A DNA stretch of 64,000 nt from Thermoanaerobacterales bacterium. GTDB taxonomy: Bacteria > Bacillota > Desulfotomaculia > Desulfotomaculales > JASEER01. The notes below the pieces were generated by a model. It was given only the letters and a program-made list of their open reading frames with translations, was not told the origin of the DNA and ran no database searches. Of the stretch, positions 7,259-16,284 are shown in pieces. Every line of letters begins with the position of its first letter. Position 1 is the first letter of the stretch. The position numbers were made by a program, and so were the translations under genes. Where the stretch lies: NCBI GenBank assembly GCA_030019475.1, contig JASEER010000008.1:1-64000 (forward strand). Direction: 5' to 3'.

Positions 7259-8173
7259 TTAGATAACGCCCCGCTCCTTCAGGAAGGCCTCGACGACCTC
7301 GGCGGGCTTCTTGCCCTGCTCCTTCACCTGGTAGTTCAGCTGCTGCATGTCCTCGTCCGAAATCTGCCCGGCGACGGTATTAAGGACTTCCTCAAGCTCG
7401 GGGTATTTCTCCAGGGTGTCCATGCGTACGATGGGCACGCAGTAGTACGGCGGGAAAAAGCCCTTATCGTCCTCCAGGATTTTTAGCTTGTAACTGATCA
7501 GTTCCCCGTCGGTGGAGAAGGCGTCAATGACGTCGACCTTGCCCTCGCCGATGGCCTGGTACTTCAGGGCGGTCTCCATTCCTTTAACGTCCTTGAACTT
7601 CAGCCCGTAGGCCTCGGTGTAGCCCGGGTACCCGTCCTTACGGTTGAGAAATTCCTGCTCGGCCCCGAAGACGAGGTCCTTCGCGTAGGGCACCAGGTCC
7701 GAGGTCTTTTCCAGGTTATACTCCTGCGCCAGTTCCTGTTTTACCGCGGTGGCATAGGTATTGTTGAAGCCCAGCGGTTGCATCCACTTAATCTTGTACT
7801 TCTCGTTGTACTCCTTCTGGACCAGGTTGTACACCTCGTCAGGGTCGTACATTACGTCATGCTTGAGGATGGCCATCAGGCCGGTCCCCGTATAGTCCGG
7901 GTAAAGATCCAGGTCGCCCTTCTTCAGCGCCTCCCAGCACACCAGGGTGCCGCCCAGATTCAACTTCCGCTCGACCTGAAGGTCGGTCTTGGCCTCGATC
8001 AACTGCGCCAGCATCTCGCCCATGACGATGTTCTCGGTAAAGTTCTTCGAGCCGACCGTCACCTTCCCGCCCTTGGCGGCATCCTGTGTCCCACCGCCAC
8101 AGCCGCCGACGGCCACCACGGCAAAGGCCAGGGCCACAACCAGGGCAATCCTCCGCCACAACCTCTTTTTCAC
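7259..8173 (-). CDS. opuCC: Osmoprotectant (glycine betaine/carnitine/choline) ABC substrate-binding lipoprotein
   Basis: 304 residues from GTG 8173 behind GAGGGGG. The signal peptide ends in a lipobox (AVGGC). The mature part starts GKVTVGSKNFTENIVMGEML, the hallmark of OpuAC/OsmF-type quaternary amine binding proteins, followed by GDLDLYPDYTGTG and the C-terminal PYYCVPIVRMD segment. It is the last gene of a minus-strand operon (ATPase, permease, permease, binding protein), followed by a terminator. The exact ligand cannot be set by eye. The whole operon lies downstream of a c-di-AMP riboswitch. Confidence 0.92.
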   Translation of the reverse strand: MKKRLWRRIALVVALAFAVVAVGGCGGGTQDAAKGGKVTVGSKNFTENIVMGEMLAQLIEAKTDLQVERKLNLGGTLVCWEALKKGDLDLYPDYTGTGLMAILKHDVMYDPDEVYNLVQKEYNEKYKIKWMQPLGFNNTYATAVKQELAQEYNLEKTSDLVPYAKDLVFGAEQEFLNRKDGYPGYTEAYGLKFKDVKGMETALKYQAIGEGKVDVIDAFSTDGELISYKLKILEDDKGFFPPYYCVPIVRMDTLEKYPELEEVLNTVAGQISDEDMQQLNYQVKEQGKKPAEVVEAFLKERGVI

Positions 8174-8219
8174 GATCATCCCCCTCTGCAAAATAGTTTT
8201 TTGCTCCTCGAAGGCGGCG

Positions 8220-8837
8220 CTACCGATGAGCCGTAGCGCGCAGTCCCCGCGGAGTCATGGCCCGCTCCAACCGTTCCAGTCCGACATCGCAGACGATTGC
8301 CAGGAGCGCCGCCGGCACGGCACCCGAAAGGATCAGGACCGCATCTGTCTGCTGGATGCCGCGCCAGATAGGGGAGCCGAGCCCACCGGCGCCGATCAGA
8401 ACGCCGATGGTGGCGATCCCGATGGCGGTGACCAGGGCGACCCTGATCCCCGCCAGGATTACGGGCAGGGCGATGGGCAGCTGGACCAGGCGCAGCAACT
8501 GTAACCTGGTCATGCCCATCCCCCGTCCGGCCTCAACCAGACCTTTATCGATACCGAGGATCCCGGCATAAGTGTTACGGACGATGGGCAGCAGCGAATA
8601 CAAGACCAGAGAGATCACCAGGGTGGTGTCCCCCAGGCCGAAGACCATCATTAAGAGGGCCAGCATGGCAAGCGCAGGTACGGTTTGCAGTATGTCGGTC
8701 ACGGCCATGGTAATGCCGGCGGCCAGGCGGTAACGGGTAATGATGATCCCCAGCGGGATACCCACCGCCATCGCCAGCAATACGCCGACGGCCGAAAGCT
8801 CCAGGTGTTCAATTGTAAGGAGAAGAATGTTGTCCAA
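8220..8837 (-). CDS. Osmoprotectant ABC transporter permease
   Basis: 205 residues with about five membrane helices. The binding-protein-dependent permease EAA loop is EAGRGMGMTRLQLLRLVQLPIALPVILAGIRVA, where the ATPase docks. The length and sequence fit OpuCB/OpuCD-type subunits. It sits 4 nt after the stop of the first permease and 46 nt before the binding-protein gene. The two permeases are paralogous and probably form a heterodimer. Confidence 0.9.
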   Translation of the reverse strand: MDNILLLTIEHLELSAVGVLLAMAVGIPLGIIITRYRLAAGITMAVTDILQTVPALAMLALLMMVFGLGDTTLVISLVLYSLLPIVRNTYAGILGIDKGLVEAGRGMGMTRLQLLRLVQLPIALPVILAGIRVALVTAIGIATIGVLIGAGGLGSPIWRGIQQTDAVLILSGAVPAALLAIVCDVGLERLERAMTPRGLRATAHR

Positions 8838-8841
8838 GCGG

Positions 8842-9504
8842 TCACTCCCTTTCGACGCCGTAAATCCTTAACCCGCGGGGCGTTACCGCACGCTCCAGCA
8901 GGCCGAGGACCCAGCCGGTGACCAGGGCCAGCAGGGCGGTGGGGATCGCCCCTGCGAGGATAAAGTACAGGTCCATCGTCTGGATCCCGGTGACGATCAG
9001 GTCTCCAAGGCCCCCGGCCCCGATGAAGGCCGCAAACGTCGCCCAGCTGATGATGTAGATGGAGGAAATGCGGATACCGGTCATTATCACCGGAAGTGCC
9101 AACGGGAGTTTGACCATTACCAACAGCTGGCAGTTGCTCATCCCCATTCCCTTCCCGGCCTCGATGAGAGCCGGGCTGACACCCTTGAGGCTGGTGTAAG
9201 TATTCCTGAGGATCGGGAGCAGGGAGTACAGAAACAGCACAACCATAGCCGGGAAAAAGCCGATGCCCAGGATGGGCAGGGCAAAGCCGAAGAGGGCCAG
9301 ACTGGGAATGGTCTGGATGGTGCCGGTAACCGACAGACAGGCTTGTGCCGCCTTTTCCCTGCCCGTCAGCCAGATGCCGAGCGGGATGGCCAGTGAAGCC
9401 CCCGCGAACACCGCACCGAATGAAAGATAGACGTGCTGCAAGGTCGCCGTGATGACGGCGTCGGAATTGTACTGGAGGAAAGAAACGAAATCACTCACCG
9501 TCAT
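8842..9504 (-). CDS. Osmoprotectant ABC transporter permease (paralogue)
   Basis: 220 residues from ATG 9504, overlapping the 3' end of the ATPase gene by 14 nt. It has five or six helices and the EAA loop EAGKGMGMSNCQLLVMVKLPLALPVIMTGIRIS. It closely resembles the next permease, as in Opu systems with two different subunits. The short N-terminal extension in the longer reading frame lies inside the ATPase gene and is unlikely to be translated. Confidence 0.9.
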   Translation of the reverse strand: MTVSDFVSFLQYNSDAVITATLQHVYLSFGAVFAGASLAIPLGIWLTGREKAAQACLSVTGTIQTIPSLALFGFALPILGIGFFPAMVVLFLYSLLPILRNTYTSLKGVSPALIEAGKGMGMSNCQLLVMVKLPLALPVIMTGIRISSIYIISWATFAAFIGAGGLGDLIVTGIQTMDLYFILAGAIPTALLALVTGWVLGLLERAVTPRGLRIYGVERE

Positions 9505-10612
9505 CACCCCAGACCAGGGACGCCAGGGCATTCACCATGCTGGTCCGCGTCACCAACCCCACCAAGGCGCCGTCCCGGTCCACCACCGGGAGGTACTTAA
9601 GCTTCTCCTCGACCATCTTGTCGAAGGCCTCCTTGGCAGAGGCATCCCGGCTGATCGTCGGCATCCCGCGCTCGGCAAGATCCCCAACGGTCGTGGCCCG
9701 CCGGTGCTCCCGGTCGAGCTGTTCCACGCTTACGCTGCCGACCAGGTGTCCCCGGTCGTCGGTGACCAGCACCGTGTCCACCTTCTTGCGCTTCATAAGG
9801 GCCAGGCCTTCGGCCAGTCCGAGATGCGGCGCGACCGTTACGGGTTTGGCCACCATCACCTGGTCCACGGTCTGCAGACCCTGACTCATAAGGCGGTCCT
9901 TGCCGATAAAGGAGGCCACGAAGTCATCGGCCGGTTTGCGCAGAAGCTCTTCCGGCGACGCCGCCTGGACGATCCGCCCGTCCCTCATCAGGACGATACG
10001 GTCCGCCAACTTGAGGGCCTCATCGATATCGTGAGTGACGAAGATGATCGTCTTTTGCAGCTTGCTTTGCAGGTTTTTCAGTTCGTCCTGGAGCGTCTCG
10101 CGGGTGATGGGGTCCAGAGCGCCGAAGGGCTCGTCCATCAGGATCAGCGGGGGCTCGGCCGCCAGGGCGCGCAGGACGCCTATGCGCTGCTGCTGTCCAC
10201 CGCTCAACTCAGTGGGATAACGGTGGGCGTAGACCTCGTAATCCATGCCCACCAGTTCCAGCAACTCTCGCACGCGCCGGTCCCGCCGCTCCTTGTCCCG
10301 TCCGAGCAGCCGGAGCACAAGGTCGACATTCTGGGCGATGGTCATGTTGGGGAAAAGACCGATCTGCTGAATGACGTAGCCGATCTCCCGGCGAAGCAAA
10401 ACGCCGTTCATTTCTTGCACGTTCTTGCCCCGCACGTATATGGCGCCGCTCGTGGGCTCGATCAGCCTGTTGACCATCTTTAAGGTGGTGGTCTTGCCGC
10501 AGCCGCTGGGGCCGATCAGAACCAGGAACTCACCCCCGGCGATCTTGAGGTTCAGGTTGTCGACCGCAGCGTGCCGGCCGTACACCTTGGACACATTCTC
10601 GAAAACAACCAT
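9491..10612 (-). CDS. opuCA: Quaternary amine ABC transporter ATPase with CBS domains
   Basis: 373 residues from ATG 10612. Walker A GPSGCGKTT, signature LSGGQQQR and Walker B LILMDEPFGALD are intact. After about residue 240 come two CBS modules (VAKPVTVAPHLGLAEGLALM and MPTISRDASAKEAFDKMVEEK). In OpuA/OpuC ATPases the CBS domains sense ionic strength or bind c-di-AMP. It is the first gene of the operon, so the c-di-AMP riboswitch upstream could add transcript-level control to any protein-level control. AAGGGGAG lies 10 nt before the ATG. Confidence 0.95.
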   Translation of the reverse strand: MVVFENVSKVYGRHAAVDNLNLKIAGGEFLVLIGPSGCGKTTTLKMVNRLIEPTSGAIYVRGKNVQEMNGVLLRREIGYVIQQIGLFPNMTIAQNVDLVLRLLGRDKERRDRRVRELLELVGMDYEVYAHRYPTELSGGQQQRIGVLRALAAEPPLILMDEPFGALDPITRETLQDELKNLQSKLQKTIIFVTHDIDEALKLADRIVLMRDGRIVQAASPEELLRKPADDFVASFIGKDRLMSQGLQTVDQVMVAKPVTVAPHLGLAEGLALMKRKKVDTVLVTDDRGHLVGSVSVEQLDREHRRATTVGDLAERGMPTISRDASAKEAFDKMVEEKLKYLPVVDRDGALVGLVTRTSMVNALASLVWGDDGE

Positions 10613-10844
10613 GTGCTTCGCGTCTCCCCTTCCCTGATCAGGGTGGAATGAAAGCAAGAGCAAAGCCTGGGCCGACTGCCGCGGCAAACACCGGCAGCGG
10701 CGGGAAGGCCCAACGCCAAAGCTCAGGCCGTGACAAGGCCTGCCGTGGTGCTGGGGTCCGGCTGGACAAGGGATGAAAACTGGGCTGAACAGAAGACTCG
10801 TGCAGAAGGAAGCACAAGAAGAAGAGCCTTACATCATCCCTTAA

Positions 10845-10968
10845 CAACGCGTACGGGGTTAGCTGACGGGTTTGGGCTGTTAAGGCTGCCCTACCACTGG
10901 CGTGGATTCACCCCATGAGAAAAACTGGGTCCCCCGCTTCTCCTTACGGAGAATTAGGCGCTTTGGCA
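10845..10968 (-). promoter_or_regulatory. Cyclic di-AMP riboswitch (ydaO/yuaA leader)
   Basis: Read on the minus strand, from about 10968 to 10845, the conserved blocks of the ydaO aptamer appear in order: AAGCGGGGGACCCA, GGGGTGAATCC, a GGTAGGGCAGCC stem region, then CCCGTCAGCTAACCCCGTA. The aptamer lies about 230 nt upstream of the osmoprotectant ATPase. In known cases c-di-AMP binding turns the downstream gene off, and osmolyte and K+ transporters are frequent targets. Between aptamer and gene (10613-10844) are GC hairpins, for example CAGGCC/GGCCTG near 10730-10750, that could form the expression platform; I do not see an unambiguous U-tract terminator there. Confidence 0.9.
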
Positions 10969-11120
10969 CCATTATTTGGTTGTCGGGTCCTTATTTTATG
11001 TCCTTCGAGCAAGCATCTGTTTTCTCCTGCCTGTTAAAGTTTTTAAAAATTTCCGGTAGGTGCAAACCATCCGCTTCCCCCGGGCGTCTAAAGGGTAAAA
11101 GACATAAAGGAGGGATTTGT
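10969..11120. other. Divergent intergenic region between riboswitch and SLH gene
   Basis: This stretch should hold the promoter of the minus-strand riboswitch transcript and the leader of the plus-strand SLH protein gene. AAAGTTTTTAAAAATTT (about 11036-11052) is AT-rich against a GC-rich background. GGTGCAAACCATCC near 11057 resembles part of a c-di-GMP aptamer, but the rest of that motif is missing. AAGGAGG at 11106-11112 is the ribosome site of the next gene. Confidence 0.4.
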
Positions 11121-13349
11121 TTGCGGAGGTTATCGATCATCCTCGCGGCGGTTGTGATGGGTCTTTTGGCCGGAGCCGGACTGGCCTGGGGGGCCGAGGA
11201 GCCGGCGGTCGTCAGCCAGGGAGCGGTGGTGGCGGCCGGGGAGGCCGGAAAGGCGCCAGGGGCCACCCTCACCGAGGCCGAGGCCATGGCCCTGGCGAAG
11301 AAGGTCTTCCCGCAACTGGAGGGCCTGGAGTTGCGTGCGGAATTCGAGGAGAACGCCTATGAGGCCCGGCGTGTCTGGAATATCCGCACGGAGCCGGAGC
11401 ATTTCCGGCCGGGCCCATGGGCGGAGCGGGTCTGGATCGCCATTGACGCCGATACCGGAACGATTCTGCATTCCGACATCATCATCCCGCCCGGGGAGCC
11501 GGTTCCGGGGCGCGTCCTGACCCGCGAGGAGGCCCGGGCCGCCGCCGAGGCCTTCATCGCCAAGATGGTTCCGGCCGAGGCGCGGGCGCACCTGCGTTGG
11601 GATGACGGCTACACCGGCTACCAGCCGAAAGGGACGCTCAGCCTGGTGTACAGCTTCCACTGGAACCGCATGGCCAACGGGATCCCGGTCTCCGGGGACG
11701 GGGTCACTGCGCAGGTGGACGCCGTTACCGGCGAGGTGGTCGGCTACAACTTGAGCTGGCACCCCGAGATCGGCCTCCCCGACCCGAACGGCGTAATGCC
11801 CCCGGCCGAGATTACGCAACGCGTCCTGGACGAGCTGGGCCTCGTACCGCAGTACGTGATAGGGGAGCCGTCCGCGACCGCGCTGCCGGAGGTAAGGCTG
11901 GTCTATCAGCTCAACAGCCTGCTGCCGTTCTTCGACGCGCGCACCGGCCAGGCCCTGGGTTACGAGGGACAGGCCGTTCCGCTGGAGAACGCGCGGCTCT
12001 TCGACCGCGCCTTCAGCCCGGCGCAGGAGGCGCCCGGGGCCGCGCCCCCGGCAGGCCGGATCACGCCGGAGGAGGGCCTGGCGGCCGCCACCGCCTTCTT
12101 CCGCGCTCTGGGCTACGAAGGCCGCGTGGAGCGTTCCGGAGGCGGCTCCAGCGGCGGCCCGGGGTACCGCATAGAGACCTGGGGCTATGCCGTCGTCCCG
12201 GAGGGCCAGGACCGGCGGGGCATGGAGCCGACCGTGCAGCTCGATACCCGTAACGGCGGCATAGTCAGCTTTTTCAGTGAAGAACGCGGGGTATCCGCCG
12301 TGCCCGGTAAGGTGAATCTGACTTACCGGCAGGCATACGACAGGGCCCTGGCCTTCCTGCGACAGGTTGAGCCCGATCTGGCGGACAGCCTGGTCCGCCA
12401 GCAGAACTCCCGGCAGGAGCCTGAAGGCGACCGCTACGCGTTCAGATTCTCACGGCTCGTCAACGGCATCCCCTTCCCGTACAGGGGCATTATGGTGACC
12501 ATCAGCGCTGCCGACGGACGGGTGCTCGACTACCATAACAATCTTTACCCCCACCTGCCCGTCCCGCCGGTCACGGGGATGATCGACCCCGCCCGGGCGA
12601 CGGAAATCTTCAAGGCCCGCGTCGCACCGCAATTGATCTATTACTTCACCAGGGAACGGGACGGCCGCCCGACCGGCAAGGCGGCGCTTGTCTACCACTT
12701 CCCGGACCTGGGCCGGGGCATCGACGCCCACACCGGAGCCATCGTTGCCGAGCGGCAAGGCCCCAACGGCCGCCTCGCCGCTTACGCCGCACGGATCGGC
12801 AATCACTGGGCGCGCGCCCCGCTGCTCCTCCTGGCCGAAAACGGTTTCCTGCCGGACCCGGAAAAGTTCGACCCCAACCGGACCATCAGCCGGCGCGAAG
12901 GAGTACGACTGCTGGCGGCCGCCGCCACGCGCTACTGGGATTACCCCGAGGGGCCGGTGAAGCCGCCGTTCACCGACCTCAAGGCCGGTGACCCGGACCT
13001 CGTTTACTTCGACCGCGCCGTGCAGATGGGCCTGTTTGCCGGCGGTGGGGCCTTCAACCCCCAAGGCACGCTGACCCGCGAGCAGTTCGCGGCCTGGCTC
13101 GTCAACGCCCTGGGCTGCAAGGAAGTGGCCCGGATCCGCGGCCGCATCGAGAGCCCCTTCAAGGATGCGAAGAGTGTCACCCCCGGCCTGGCGAACTACG
13201 TCGCCCTGGCCGGGCAGCTCGGCCTGATGGGCGGTGACGCCGGGGGGAACTTCCGGCCGCAAGCCGGGCTGACCTGGGGCGAGGCGGCGGCGGTCGTTAC
13301 CAAGGCCGTCCCGCGGCTGCAAAACAATCCGCTGCTTTATCGCTGGTAA
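11121..13349 (+). CDS. Exported protein with YcdB/PepSY-like repeats and SLH domains
   Basis: 742 residues from TTG 11121, chosen for AAGGAGG upstream and because the next residues form a signal peptide (LSIILAAVVMGLLAGAGLAWGAEE). The central 500 residues hold repeated PepSY/YcdB-like units (WNIRTEP...WIAIDADTGTI, NGIPVSGDGVTAQVDAVTGEV, NGIPFPYRGIMVTISAADGRV), as in propeptide and protease-inhibitor domains. The C-terminus (about 590-742) has S-layer homology modules (FTDLKAGDPDLVYFDRAVQMG; FKDAKSVTPGLANYVALAGQLGLMGG), which bind pyruvylated cell-wall polymer. A cell-surface location is inferred; no catalytic motif is seen. Confidence 0.82.
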   Translation: MRRLSIILAAVVMGLLAGAGLAWGAEEPAVVSQGAVVAAGEAGKAPGATLTEAEAMALAKKVFPQLEGLELRAEFEENAYEARRVWNIRTEPEHFRPGPWAERVWIAIDADTGTILHSDIIIPPGEPVPGRVLTREEARAAAEAFIAKMVPAEARAHLRWDDGYTGYQPKGTLSLVYSFHWNRMANGIPVSGDGVTAQVDAVTGEVVGYNLSWHPEIGLPDPNGVMPPAEITQRVLDELGLVPQYVIGEPSATALPEVRLVYQLNSLLPFFDARTGQALGYEGQAVPLENARLFDRAFSPAQEAPGAAPPAGRITPEEGLAAATAFFRALGYEGRVERSGGGSSGGPGYRIETWGYAVVPEGQDRRGMEPTVQLDTRNGGIVSFFSEERGVSAVPGKVNLTYRQAYDRALAFLRQVEPDLADSLVRQQNSRQEPEGDRYAFRFSRLVNGIPFPYRGIMVTISAADGRVLDYHNNLYPHLPVPPVTGMIDPARATEIFKARVAPQLIYYFTRERDGRPTGKAALVYHFPDLGRGIDAHTGAIVAERQGPNGRLAAYAARIGNHWARAPLLLLAENGFLPDPEKFDPNRTISRREGVRLLAAAATRYWDYPEGPVKPPFTDLKAGDPDLVYFDRAVQMGLFAGGGAFNPQGTLTREQFAAWLVNALGCKEVARIRGRIESPFKDAKSVTPGLANYVALAGQLGLMGGDAGGNFRPQAGLTWGEAAAVVTKAVPRLQNNPLLYRW

Positions 13350-13375
13350 ACACGCGGTACGGCGCAGGAACACAA

Positions 13376-13413
13376 GGGAGAGAGGACCCCGGATGCCCGG
13401 GGCCCTCTCTCCC
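13376..13413. terminator. Strong hairpin terminator after the SLH gene
   Basis: GGGAGAGAGGACCCCGG (13376-13392) faces CCGGGGCCCTCTCTCCC (13397-13413) over a 4-nt loop, with one internal mismatch. The following TTCGTCATT is only partly U-rich, but stem strength and position suggest termination. Confidence 0.7.
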
Positions 13414-13495
13414 TTCGTCATTCCCTGGAGAGGATCCTTGCCACGCCCGGCCGGGTCCGGTAGCATGGGGAAAAGCGCGGGAGGAGGATACATCC

Positions 13496-13933
13496 ATGGC
13501 GCGCAGGATCCTGGTCCCGGTGGACGGCTCCGAGAATGCGCTCCGGGCCGCCGACTTCGCCGCGGGACTGGCCGAAAGCAGCCCCGGCACCGAGGTAACC
13601 CTGCTCCACGTTTGCTCGGGCCCCGAAGCCTGTGCCATGCCCGGCAGGGCTAACTGGTTTTCACGTGAGAAATGGGAGGTCGAGATCCGGGCCCACGCCG
13701 AGGCGATACTGCGCCGGGCGGAACGACCTTTCAAAGCCCGCAACCTTACCCCGGTCACGCTCATTAAGGTAGGCGACCCGGCCGGAACCATTGTGGAGAT
13801 CGCCGGTGAGGAAGGGTACAACCAGATCGTCATGGGCAGCCGCGGCCTCAGCAACGTGAAGGGACTCGTGCTGGGCAGCGTGAGCCACAAGGTGATCTCC
13901 CTTTCCGGCGTTCCGGTAACGATCGTAAAATGA
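13496..13933 (+). CDS. Universal stress protein (UspA family)
   Basis: 145 residues. N-terminal RRILVPVDGSENALRAADFA contains the ATP-contacting Asp. The C-terminal GSRGLSNVKGLVLGSVSHKV is the G-2x-G-9x-G-[ST] ATP-binding motif, so it belongs to the ATP-binding class. A ribosome site GGAGGAGG precedes the ATG. It lies 12 nt before the PPC-domain gene, probably an operon. A second Usp is at 36818-37249. Confidence 0.92.
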   Translation: MARRILVPVDGSENALRAADFAAGLAESSPGTEVTLLHVCSGPEACAMPGRANWFSREKWEVEIRAHAEAILRRAERPFKARNLTPVTLIKVGDPAGTIVEIAGEEGYNQIVMGSRGLSNVKGLVLGSVSHKVISLSGVPVTIVK

Positions 13934-13945
13934 GGTGAAAGATTA

Positions 13946-14407
13946 ATGTTGATGCGAGAGGCAAAATCCGGGCGGATCCTCATCGGACGGCTGGCCAAGG
14001 GAGCCGACCTCCTGCCCGCCCTGACCGGGATCTGCGTACGGGAGGGTATCACCCACGGTGAGGTGTGGGCCATCGGTGCACTCGCCCGGGCGCGGGTGGC
14101 TTATTATGACCAGACCGCCCGCCGGTACAAAACGCTCGACATCCCGGAGCCCTGCGAGATCGTCTCCCTGGTGGGGAACATTTCCCTTAAGGACGGAGAG
14201 CCCTTCGTGCACGCCCACCTGGCGGTGGGCGACGAGAAGGGTCACGTGTTCGGCGGTCACCTGGTCGAGGGCTGCGAGGTCTTCGCCGCGGAGTACGTCA
14301 TCCGGGAGTACCTGGTGGCCGCACACCTGGAGCGCACCTACGACGAGCCGACGGGCCTGGCTCTGTGGAAGTCGGAGGCGGGATGTCAGAGGTCGGAACA
14401 GAGGTAG
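13946..14407 (+). CDS. PPC/DUF296-domain protein
   Basis: 153 residues. The sequence fits the plants-and-prokaryotes conserved (PPC, DUF296) fold: GRILIGRLAKGADLLPALT, EVWAIGALARARVAYYD, EIVSLVGNISLKDGEPFVHAHLAVGDEKGHVFGGHLVEGCEVFAAEYVI. The His residues of FVHAH and GGH form the metal site seen in bacterial members. Bacterial PPC proteins are trimers of unknown biological role, often annotated as DNA-binding without proof. It follows the usp gene by 12 nt. Confidence 0.8.
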   Translation: MLMREAKSGRILIGRLAKGADLLPALTGICVREGITHGEVWAIGALARARVAYYDQTARRYKTLDIPEPCEIVSLVGNISLKDGEPFVHAHLAVGDEKGHVFGGHLVEGCEVFAAEYVIREYLVAAHLERTYDEPTGLALWKSEAGCQRSEQR

Positions 14408-14421
14408 GGATCGGCCGATCC

Positions 14422-16194
14422 CTACAAGGAAAGCCCCACGAGGTCGATAATCCCTTCCCTTTCGTCCAGACTCGCCTTCACGTTCCGCAGAGGCTTCTCG
14501 ATGGTGGTCGCCCGGTTGCCGATGCGCACGATGATGACCGGGTAGGCGGCGTCGATGCGCAGCTTGCCGCCCGTACCCAGGCTGATTTCGGCCTTCGACA
14601 TGCCCCGTTCGGACCCGGCCTTGCTCAGCCAGACCTCTCCCTTGGCGTTGATTTTCCCGCCGCGGAACTGCCCGGCGACCTTGACGTCGCCCCCGGCGTG
14701 CAGGGTCGAGTTCCAGGCGCCCTGGGTGGCGACAATGATATCGCCGGTCGCTTCCACGACGCTGGAAGCCACGGAGGAGGCGGTGACGCTGTGCCGGTCA
14801 CCCACCACGGCCTCCACTTCCGCCGTGGCCGCGCGCAGATTGTTCAGCAGGCTGATGAAAACGGCTATGTTGTCCACCGTCGCGACATGGATGTTTAAGA
14901 AGGTCTGCGCCAGTTCATTAATGGTTGCCGTGAGGGTTTCGGGGACAGACAGCTTGGCCGCTTTGGTCTCGGCCTCCATCTTCTGGAGTTTTCGGACCAG
15001 GTTCGGGATACGGGGGAACTTCTGGTCCATCACCACCAGGAAAGCGCGTCCCGGTTCCAGCTTCCCCTGTCCGGCGGCCACGAGCTGCCGGGTGGCCACG
15101 AGCGCCCCGGTAACCTGTTCCGTCAGCTCGTTCAGGCTCTCCAGGAACTTACCCAGGTGCGCGCCCTCGCCCCCGGCGCGGACATTGCTGGAAAAAACGT
15201 GACCGTGAATCAGGACGTCCGCGCGCGCCTGCACCGTGGCCTCGGCGACGTTGCCCATTATTTCGATGTTGCCGTCGGCCTGGACCACCATCCCCTCCTG
15301 GACCGAACCCGTAACCTTGACATCCCCCACGAAGCGTATATTCCCCGTTTCCAGGGAGACGTCGCCGTTGCACTCCAGGACGCGGGCCACTTCGAAGCGG
15401 TACACGTTGCCCCGCCTGGACCAGCTGGGACGGCCGCTGATGGCGGCCACGGCCGCGAAGCCTTCGTTAATGATCTCCGCCCCGGGGCCGGCCTGCAGAA
15501 TCATGGCCTTCGGTTCGGGAACCTGGAGGACCTCCCCGGTCACCTTGACGCCGTCTTCCCCGGGAACGGCGGGATGCTTGACCGCCAGGCGCTCCCCCTG
15601 CCTGATCGAGGGGAAGCTCTGGAGTTCATAAAAGTCCACGCTGTCGTCGGCCCGGACGAGCGGCCTGCCCTTTTCGCCTTCTTTAAAAAGGATCTCGACC
15701 CGCTCGTCCACCGGCGGCTTCGGGGGCCGTCCCTCGGCCACGACGTAGAGGCCCGCCCGGGGCTGGGCGAGGATCCGGCGGATGTTTTCCTCCTGTATAC
15801 CGGTGGTCACCCCGTGCTCCCCCAGGATCCTCATTAGATCTTCGTGCGTAATGGAGTAAAAGGGAGTTACCTGGGGTTCACCCGCCAGCCTCAGTTCCGG
15901 AGCCGGCGGCTGATCGGGGATGGTGTAAGTCCTGCGGGTTTCCGGTTTAATGTCTACCCTGGCCACAAGGCCGTTATCATCAATCATCACCGTGCAATGT
16001 CCCGGTTCCACGTCCTCAACAGGGGTGACGGTTATTTTATCGGCGGCGCGGACTTCAACCGCCCCCTCAACCCGGTGGCCGTTGACGAAAACCGCCAGGC
16101 CGTCGCCGGGTAAAAGCATGGCCGGGAGGTCACCCTCTGTCGGATCGGAAACGAAGATCTGCCCCTCTTTAACCCAGACCATTCCCTGCGGCAA
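14422..16194 (-). CDS. FapA/DUF342-domain protein
   Basis: 590 residues. The N-terminal part up to about 270 has the alpha/beta FapA domain, and the middle has the right-handed parallel beta-helix of DUF342 (DVSLETGNIRFVGDVKVTGSVQEGMVVQADGNIEIMGNVAEATVQARADVLI), interrupted by a coiled-coil segment (about 345-450). FapA links cell-surface or polar structures with flagellar placement in some bacteria, but no flagellar gene is nearby. The TTG start at 16194 has GGGGG 8 nt upstream; an in-frame ATG four codons later is an alternative. Region 16195-16284 is its leader; I see no other gene in it. Confidence 0.82.
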   Translation of the reverse strand: MPQGMVWVKEGQIFVSDPTEGDLPAMLLPGDGLAVFVNGHRVEGAVEVRAADKITVTPVEDVEPGHCTVMIDDNGLVARVDIKPETRRTYTIPDQPPAPELRLAGEPQVTPFYSITHEDLMRILGEHGVTTGIQEENIRRILAQPRAGLYVVAEGRPPKPPVDERVEILFKEGEKGRPLVRADDSVDFYELQSFPSIRQGERLAVKHPAVPGEDGVKVTGEVLQVPEPKAMILQAGPGAEIINEGFAAVAAISGRPSWSRRGNVYRFEVARVLECNGDVSLETGNIRFVGDVKVTGSVQEGMVVQADGNIEIMGNVAEATVQARADVLIHGHVFSSNVRAGGEGAHLGKFLESLNELTEQVTGALVATRQLVAAGQGKLEPGRAFLVVMDQKFPRIPNLVRKLQKMEAETKAAKLSVPETLTATINELAQTFLNIHVATVDNIAVFISLLNNLRAATAEVEAVVGDRHSVTASSVASSVVEATGDIIVATQGAWNSTLHAGGDVKVAGQFRGGKINAKGEVWLSKAGSERGMSKAEISLGTGGKLRIDAAYPVIIVRIGNRATTIEKPLRNVKASLDEREGIIDLVGLSL

Positions 16195-16284
16195 GCTTCA
16201 TTCCCCCTGACCACGCAAATCTAACAGCTTTCTTTAATATATTTCGACATAGATTTCCCAAACCTGCAACGTAGCCCCAAAATA

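Noticed and set aside
11050-11115. c-di-GMP aptamer upstream of the SLH protein gene
   Set aside because: GGTGCAAACC resembles one block, but no second core block or tetraloop-receptor pairing could be found.
14422-16194. Flagellar gene cluster marked by FapA
   Set aside because: No other flagellar or chemotaxis gene occurs in the window; DUF342 proteins are also found apart from flagellar loci.
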